Assembly (NCBI RefSeq): GCF_000720455.1
Contig: NZ_JOAK01000012.1
Span: 248,001-312,000 of the forward strand
Length of the DNA stretch: 64,000 nucleotides
From: Streptomyces virginiae
Lineage (GTDB): Bacteria > Actinomycetota > Actinomycetes > Streptomycetales > Streptomycetaceae
Reading direction: 5' to 3'
Shown: positions 59,607-64,000 of the stretch, piece after piece
How positions within the stretch are numbered: position 1 is the first letter of the stretch
Layout: each line of letters starts with the position of its first letter
Made by a program: the position numbers and the translations under genes
The notes under the pieces: generated by a model
The model's database searches: none
What the model saw: only the letters and a program-made list of their open reading frames with translations
Told to the model about the DNA's origin: nothing

Positions 59607-60470
59607 TCAGCGCAACTGGTTGACGTAACGGTCCGTCCCCGGCACCGTCGGGATGAACGGAGCCACGAGCTCCACCCGCCCCAAGCCCGCCTCCGCGACC
59701 TCCGCGTCCAGCCCCTGGAAGCGGTCCCAGCAGGTCCGGGGGTCCTCCTCCAGGAACCACAGCAGCGTGAGGCGCGTGTCGACCCCCTCCACCTGCTTGA
59801 CGTAGGTCATCCGGTCGCCGGGCAGCGGTGTCGGCCGGAAGACGGTGACCATCGCCGCCGGGGAGCCGTGCAGCCGCTTCGGCAGGGCGCGTGAGCGCAG
59901 CCACTCCAGCAACTCGGCCCGCTGCCCGGGGCCGTCGGCGTCGATCACCTGCACCACCAGCCCCGCGTACGGGTGGTCGAGCGCATGGTAGTCCCGCGGG
60001 CCGGCGGCGCCGTCGCGGTAGACGGTGGCCGCGTGGTCCTGGAAGGCCGTGAAGACGTGGGTGCGGTCCTGGTACACGCGGCCGTCGCGGTTGAGCCGCT
60101 TGTTGATGCCGACGGTCCACTTCATGTGCTCGTCGTAGCGGCCCTCGGTGACCCAGTACGTCGATATGTAGCAGCCGGCGGTGACCGGCTGGGCGACGGC
60201 CGACTTCTCGGGGTAGCGCAGCTCCTGGAGCTCGCGGGTGGCCACCCAGCGGCGGCCCGCGTACATCCAGGGCATGGCCATGGCGCCGGCGTAGTAGTGG
60301 TCGTCCTCGTACCAGCGGTTGTACGCGTACTCGTGGCCCGGGTGCGGCTCCACCATGGTGATCAGCGCATGGCCGGGGCGGACGCCGTACGGGCCGACGG
60401 CCGCCAGCGCGGCGTAGTCGTCGACGCGGGTGCCGGTGTCCTGCTGCGGGTCCTGCTCTGCTGTCGTCAT
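59607..60470 (-). CDS. Dimeric alpha+beta-barrel-like protein of unknown function
   Basis: The protein has 287 residues. It consists of two ferredoxin-like parts: HALITMVEPHPGHEYAYNRW followed by YEDDHYYAGAMAMPWMYAGRR, and later AMVTVFRPTPLPGDRMTYVK with LTLLWFLEEDPRTCWDRFQG. The NRWYEDDHY pattern is like EthD or Dabb-type dimeric alpha+beta-barrel proteins, which act on small aromatic or polyketide-like substrates or form stress proteins. There is no signal peptide or metal motif. It is divergent from an aminotransferase gene with a 148-base gap, which carries an imperfect CTGATGTGGCGTCAG palindrome. I could not name the family. Confidence 0.7.
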   Translation of the reverse strand: MTTAEQDPQQDTGTRVDDYAALAAVGPYGVRPGHALITMVEPHPGHEYAYNRWYEDDHYYAGAMAMPWMYAGRRWVATRELQELRYPEKSAVAQPVTAGCYISTYWVTEGRYDEHMKWTVGINKRLNRDGRVYQDRTHVFTAFQDHAATVYRDGAAGPRDYHALDHPYAGLVVQVIDADGPGQRAELLEWLRSRALPKRLHGSPAAMVTVFRPTPLPGDRMTYVKQVEGVDTRLTLLWFLEEDPRTCWDRFQGLDAEVAEAGLGRVELVAPFIPTVPGTDRYVNQLR

Positions 60471-60618
60471 GGTAACGGTCTAGCTGATGTGGCGTCAGAT
60501 GGGGAGGGGGCGGGCGGAGTCGGGGGACGGAGGGCCGGACGTCCACCGGCTGATACATACATGCCGTCTACAACTTTCCCTGGCTACGATGCGCGCACCG
60601 TCTCCCGGAGGAGCCCCC

Positions 60619-61974
60619 GTGCCCGCTGCCGCCCACGTGCCTGCCGCCACCGCTGTCACCGCCCCCACCGCTGTCGCCACCGTCGCCGCACCGCCCGCGT
60701 TCGCCGCCCGCGCCACCTCGGTCGAGGGCTCCCCCGTACGCGAGATCCTCGCGCTCACCCAGCGGCCCGGGATCATCTCCTTCGCCGGCGGCCTCCCCGC
60801 ACCCGAGCTCTTCGACACCGAGGGCCTGCGTGCCGCGTACGACGCCGCCTTCGCGCTGTCGGCGCGCCGCGCGCTCCAGTACTCGACCACCGAGGGCGCG
60901 CCGGAGCTGCGCGCCGCGGTCGCGGCGCGGGCCACCGCGCGCGGGCTGCCGACCCGCGCGGACGACGTGGTCGTCACCTCCGGCTCCCAGCAGGCCCTCA
61001 CCCTCATCACCGCGGCCCTGATCGAGCCGCGCGACGTGGTGCTGGTCGAGAACCCCACCTACCTCGCCGCGCTCCAGTGCTTCGCCCTGGCGGGGGCGCG
61101 TGTGGTGGCCGTGCCCTGCGATGACGAGGGCGTGCTGCCGGACGCGCTGGCGGAACTCGTCGCGCGGGAGCGGCCGAAGCTGCTCTACACAATCCCCACC
61201 TTCCAGAACCCGACCGGACGCACCCTGCCGGCCGCCCGCCGGGCGGCGGTCGCCCAGGTCGCGGCCCAGCTCGGTCTGTGGCTGGTGGAGGACGACCCGT
61301 ACGGGGACCTGCGCTACGAGGGCGACGACCTGCCGTGGCTCGCCGCCCACCCGGGCGCGGAGGACCGTACGGCCCTGCTCGGCAGCTTCTCGAAGATCAT
61401 GGCGCCGGGGCTGCGGCTGGGCTGGCTGCGTGCCCCGGCGGCGCTCCTGCGGGCCGTGGTGGTCGCGAAGCAGGCGGCGGACCTGCACACCTCCACGGTG
61501 GACCAGCTGGCCGCGGCGCACTACCTCGCGACGGTCGACCTGGACGCGCACATAGCCACGGTGCGCGGCGCGTACCGGGAGCGGCGCGACGCCCTGCAGG
61601 ACGCCCTGAGCCGCACCCTGTCGGCGGACTGCGAGTGGAACCTGCCCGAGGGCGGCATGTTCGTGTGGGCCCGGCTCCCGGCGGGCCACGACGCGACGGC
61701 CCTGCTGAGCACGGCCGTGGCGCACGGCGTCGCCTTCGTCCCGGGAGCCCCCTTCCACACGGGCGCCCCGGACCCCCGCACGCTGCGCCTGTCCTTCACC
61801 ACGCACACCCCGAGGGAGATCACCGAGGGGGTCGGCCGTCTCGGCGCGGCCCTGGCGGAGTACGGCACGGCGCTCGCGGAGCACGGCGCGGCGCCCGACG
61901 GCGGCCACGGCCGGCCGTGCGAGGCCAGTGCTGGCAGTGCTGTCAGTGCTGTCAGTGCTGGATCCCGACCTTGA
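60619..61974 (+). CDS. PLP-dependent aminotransferase, class I/II (2-aminoadipate/LysN-like)
   Basis: A fold-type I aminotransferase of 451 residues. The PLP lysine is in GSFSKIMAPGLRLGW; other motifs are TSGSQQAL (phosphate binding), PTFQNPTGRT and VEDDPYGDLRYEG (PLP ring aspartate). It resembles the LysN/2-aminoadipate group rather than aspartate aminotransferases. The start was set at GTG 60619, which follows GGAGGAG at good spacing; an in-frame ATG thirty bases earlier has no such site. The N-terminal 30 residues are Ala/Val/Pro-rich and probably disordered. The 3' end overlaps the convergent membrane-protein gene by about 23 bases. Specific substrate unknown. Confidence 0.88.
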   Translation: MPAAAHVPAATAVTAPTAVATVAAPPAFAARATSVEGSPVREILALTQRPGIISFAGGLPAPELFDTEGLRAAYDAAFALSARRALQYSTTEGAPELRAAVAARATARGLPTRADDVVVTSGSQQALTLITAALIEPRDVVLVENPTYLAALQCFALAGARVVAVPCDDEGVLPDALAELVARERPKLLYTIPTFQNPTGRTLPAARRAAVAQVAAQLGLWLVEDDPYGDLRYEGDDLPWLAAHPGAEDRTALLGSFSKIMAPGLRLGWLRAPAALLRAVVVAKQAADLHTSTVDQLAAAHYLATVDLDAHIATVRGAYRERRDALQDALSRTLSADCEWNLPEGGMFVWARLPAGHDATALLSTAVAHGVAFVPGAPFHTGAPDPRTLRLSFTTHTPREITEGVGRLGAALAEYGTALAEHGAAPDGGHGRPCEASAGSAVSAVSAGSRP

Positions 61975-62470
61975 GCAGCACGATGAGCAGCCCGAGGAGC
62001 AGGTTGACGACGCCGGCGACCACCATCAGGCGGCGGGAGGCGCCTGCGCGTTGGGCGGCCACGGTCGCCCAGCCCACCTGCCCGGCCAGGGCGACCAGGA
62101 GCGCCAGCCACACGATGCCCTGCGGCCCCAGGTCGAAGAGCGGGCTGATGGCCACGGCGAGGGCCGGCGGGACCGCCGCCTCGATGATCGGGCGCTCCTC
62201 GCGGGAGACGCGGCGGATCACGGTCCAGCTGAGCTGTCCCGCCAGGCGGGCCCCGAAGTGGCGGGCGAAGACGTGCGCCGCCCAGAAGACCACACCGGTG
62301 CCCAGGAGCAACAGGATGAGCTGGAGCCGCGGGAACGAGCCGAGCGTCCCGGCGCCGACGACGACGGAGGCGGCGAGCAGGGAGCCGTACACGGCGCCCG
62401 CGTAGTCGCCGCGGGCCTTCTCCGGAGCGTCTCCCGGAGCCTCGTACGCATCGTACGAAGCCTCCTCCAT
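61952..62470 (-). CDS. Small integral membrane protein
   Basis: A 172-residue protein with about five transmembrane helices: VYGSLLAASVVVGAGTLG, LQLILLLLGTGVVFWAAHVF, AVPPALAVAISPLFDL, IVWLALLVALAGQVGWATV and LMVVAGVVNLLLGLLIVLLK. The chosen ATG 62470 follows GGGAG; the frame extends far upstream but as Arg/Pro-rich nonsense. It is convergent with and slightly overlaps the aminotransferase gene. No family or function was identified. Confidence 0.7.
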   Translation of the reverse strand: MEEASYDAYEAPGDAPEKARGDYAGAVYGSLLAASVVVGAGTLGSFPRLQLILLLLGTGVVFWAAHVFARHFGARLAGQLSWTVIRRVSREERPIIEAAVPPALAVAISPLFDLGPQGIVWLALLVALAGQVGWATVAAQRAGASRRLMVVAGVVNLLLGLLIVLLKVGIQH

Positions 62471-62607
62471 GGCCGGCTCCCGAGCCGGCTCCGGGCGGGG
62501 CCCCGGGCCTCGCCCGGGGACTGCGGGCCCGGGTCCTGCGCCCTCGGAGCCGGCGCGCTCCGGGCCCCGTTCCGGGCCCGCCCGCCCGGGACCGCCACCC
62601 GCGGCCA

Positions 62608-62859
62608 CTATGACGCGGCTCCGGACCGCGCGGTGGCGGTGGGCCACTTGAGCTCGATCTCCATCTCGATCTCCCCGTCGCCGACCTCGACCTCGATCTC
62701 GGTACTGAGTTCGTCGGGGACCCGCAGGCTCATCGTGCCGGGGCCGAGTTCCAGTTCGGCGTTGCCGCCGTGCCGCAGCGCCTCCGCGAGGGCGGAGAGC
62801 TGATCGGCGGCCTCTAGGCGTGAAAGGGAACTCTTCTGCTCGAACTTGAGGTCCTTCAC
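62608..62859 (-). CDS. Amphi-Trp domain-containing small protein
   Basis: An 83-residue protein with the amphi-Trp domain: MKDLKFEQKSSLSRLEAADQ, LSALAEALRHGG, and the alternating acidic/hydrophobic strand EIEVEVGDGEIEMEIELKW ending with the characteristic tryptophan. The start is GTG with AGGAGA upstream. The domain is common in bacteria and archaea and its function is unknown. It lies upstream of the membrane protein on the same strand with a 137-base gap. Confidence 0.8.
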   Translation of the reverse strand: MKDLKFEQKSSLSRLEAADQLSALAEALRHGGNAELELGPGTMSLRVPDELSTEIEVEVGDGEIEMEIELKWPTATARSGAAS

Positions 62860-62986
62860 GGCTGTCTCCTATCCGCTGTCTCCTCTCCGCCACGACCAGC
62901 GGGAACAGCGGGATCACCGGGTAAGGCTCATTGTGACGCCGTACCGGAGGTCGGGCATCCCGGGACGCTCCCGCACGCATGCGCCG

Positions 62987-64000
62987 TCACTGCGGCGTCA
63001 TCCGGTTGAAGGCGAGCGCGAGGACGTCGCGCCACTGCATCGGGGGACCGGCCGCCGGAGCGCCCGGACGGTCCCTCGGCACCAGTACGCGCAGGGCGCC
63101 CGGGCGGATGGAGCAGGTGACGGGCGTGGGCAGGGTCAGGGCCTCGCCGTCGACGGCGACCGGGATGCTCTCCGCTTCCGACCCGATGACGACCTGCCGG
63201 GAGGTCAGGACGTGCAGGCCCGCCGCCCGCGCGCCGCGCAGCGCCACGTCGGCCGCCTGGGCGGCGTTGTTCACGCGGATCCCGACGACGCCCAGCACGC
63301 CCAGGTCGAGGCGGGCCCGGCGGGCGCCGACGGCCATCGGTTCGGGCGACGAGTAGGGGTTGTTGCTGATCAGGAGCGCCTGCTGGGCTTCCAGGCGCAT
63401 ATCGTCGGTCGCCGCTTCGAGGGTGCCGCCGGCATACCCGAGCAGCAGGTCGGGCAGTGCGCTCAGCGCCGAGTCCGCCTTGGCGTCCCGGTACTCCGGG
63501 CGCTGCACGACCTCCGCGTACACGCCGAAGGAGGCCGTGTTCACGAAGGCGCGGCCCCCGACGAAGCCCAGGTCGACCCTGAGCTCCTCGCCGTCCGCCA
63601 GCGCGTCCAGGCACCGGGCCGGGTCCTCGCGGTCCAGGCCGAGGTCCATGGCGAAGTGGTTCCTGGTTCCCGCGGAGACCACCAGGAACGGCAGACCGTG
63701 CTCGGCCGCCACCTCGGCCACCCGGGCCTGGGTGCCGTCGCCGCCCGCCACCCCGAGCAGGTCCGCCCCCTCGGCCACCGCCCGGCGGGCGATGGCGGCG
63801 ACGTCCGTGACGACCTCCGGGTCCAGCAGCACCACCCGGGCGCCGAGCGCCTCGCCCTTCTCGACGAGGCCGAAACGGCCGACCTTCCCGCCGCCGGACT
63901 TCGGGTTCATGATCAGCACGGGCTGCCGGGGGCGTCCGGCGGCGACCGCCCGCATCCCGGCGGGTGGCCGCGCGGCGCGCAGCGCCGTCCGCGCGCACAC
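62987..64000 (-). CDS. Diacylglycerol/sphingosine kinase-like protein (cut by the window end)
   Basis: At least 337 residues, with the start possibly beyond the window edge. The DAGK catalytic domain signatures are present: NPKSGGGKVG, GVAGGDGT (ATP-binding), and SAGTRNHFAMDLGLD. The second domain contains NTASFGVYAEVV and LLISNNPYSS. Such enzymes phosphorylate diacylglycerol or related lipids in the cytoplasm. It starts 116 bases beyond the amphi-Trp gene on the same strand but probably in another unit. The exact N-terminus cannot be fixed from this window. Confidence 0.9.
   Translation of the reverse strand: MCARTALRAARPPAGMRAVAAGRPRQPVLIMNPKSGGGKVGRFGLVEKGEALGARVVLLDPEVVTDVAAIARRAVAEGADLLGVAGGDGTQARVAEVAAEHGLPFLVVSAGTRNHFAMDLGLDREDPARCLDALADGEELRVDLGFVGGRAFVNTASFGVYAEVVQRPEYRDAKADSALSALPDLLLGYAGGTLEAATDDMRLEAQQALLISNNPYSSPEPMAVGARRARLDLGVLGVVGIRVNNAAQAADVALRGARAAGLHVLTSRQVVIGSEAESIPVAVDGEALTLPTPVTCSIRPGALRVLVPRDRPGAPAAGPPMQWRDVLALAFNRMTPQ

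Noticed and set aside
1..64000. CRISPR arrays
   Set aside because: No regularly spaced repeats with unique spacers were seen; the tandem repeats found are short and contiguous.

Overview
The window is high-GC actinobacterial DNA and almost certainly a Streptomyces chromosome. Evidence for this is the very GC-rich third codon positions, GTG starts, many ATGA/GTGA overlaps, SARP regulators, an AfsA homologue, WhiJ-like/DUF397 gene pairs and rare in-frame TTA codons.

Region 1 (about 70-25700) is a biosynthetic gene cluster. A single-direction run of ten genes (plsC-like acyltransferase to a large type I PKS) meets a convergent set: type II thioesterase, KAS III and a SARP activator. Four of the genes match the actinobacterial isonitrile cassette known from ScoB-ScoE / Rv0097-Rv0100: a TauD-type non-haem iron oxidase whose active-site residues register with ScoE, an FcoT/ScoD-type hot-dog protein, a free acyl carrier protein and an AMP ligase. 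The usual NRPS is absent. In its place are two PKS proteins: KS-AT-DH-ER-KR-ACP, and KSQ-AT-ACP-KS-AT-DH-KR-ACP. There is also a free-standing ketosynthase that keeps its cysteine but has lost both catalytic histidines, plus a P450 and an alpha/beta hydrolase. Domain logic of the loading protein (methylmalonyl-type AT behind KSQ, then a malonyl module with DH and KR) predicts a 2-pentenoyl thioester, the kind of alpha,beta-unsaturated acyl group to which the FcoT/ScoD family adds glycine. My inference is an isonitrile polyketide, which appears to be an unusual and possibly undescribed combination.

Region 2 (25.6-28.2 kb) is about 0.9 kb with no convincing gene but a perfect stem-loop, followed by a secreted PKD/repeat protein. 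Region 3 (28.3-41.0 kb) is a tightly overlapping minus-strand operon: AfsA-like signal synthase, HAD hydrolase, FAD monooxygenase, MMPL transporter, SDR, secreted hydrolase, second MMPL transporter and metallophosphoesterase. It faces a second SARP that contains a TTA codon. Two palindromes lie in the shared promoter. It looks like a butanolide-type signal or lipid pathway with its own regulator.

Region 4 (41.3-43.7 kb) is a three-gene set resembling type VII-secreted effector loci. Region 5 (43.8-48.7 kb) is a RiPP locus: an NB-ARC/TPR protein, a 63-residue precursor ending in W-T-W-P-L, an FxsB-type radical SAM/SPASM maturase with a TTA codon, and a GNAT acetyltransferase. Region 6 (48.7-49.9 kb) holds a frameshifted relic, a tRNA-Arg(CCT) and two abutting MITE-like inverted-repeat elements.

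Region 7 (49.9-64.0 kb) is mostly housekeeping-type: a histidine kinase without an adjacent regulator, a large membrane protein, a D,D-carboxypeptidase with a long repeat-bearing cytoplasmic tail, a GPP34 protein, a WhiJ-like/DUF397 pair, an aminotransferase, small membrane and amphi-Trp proteins, and a diacylglycerol-kinase-like protein cut by the window end.
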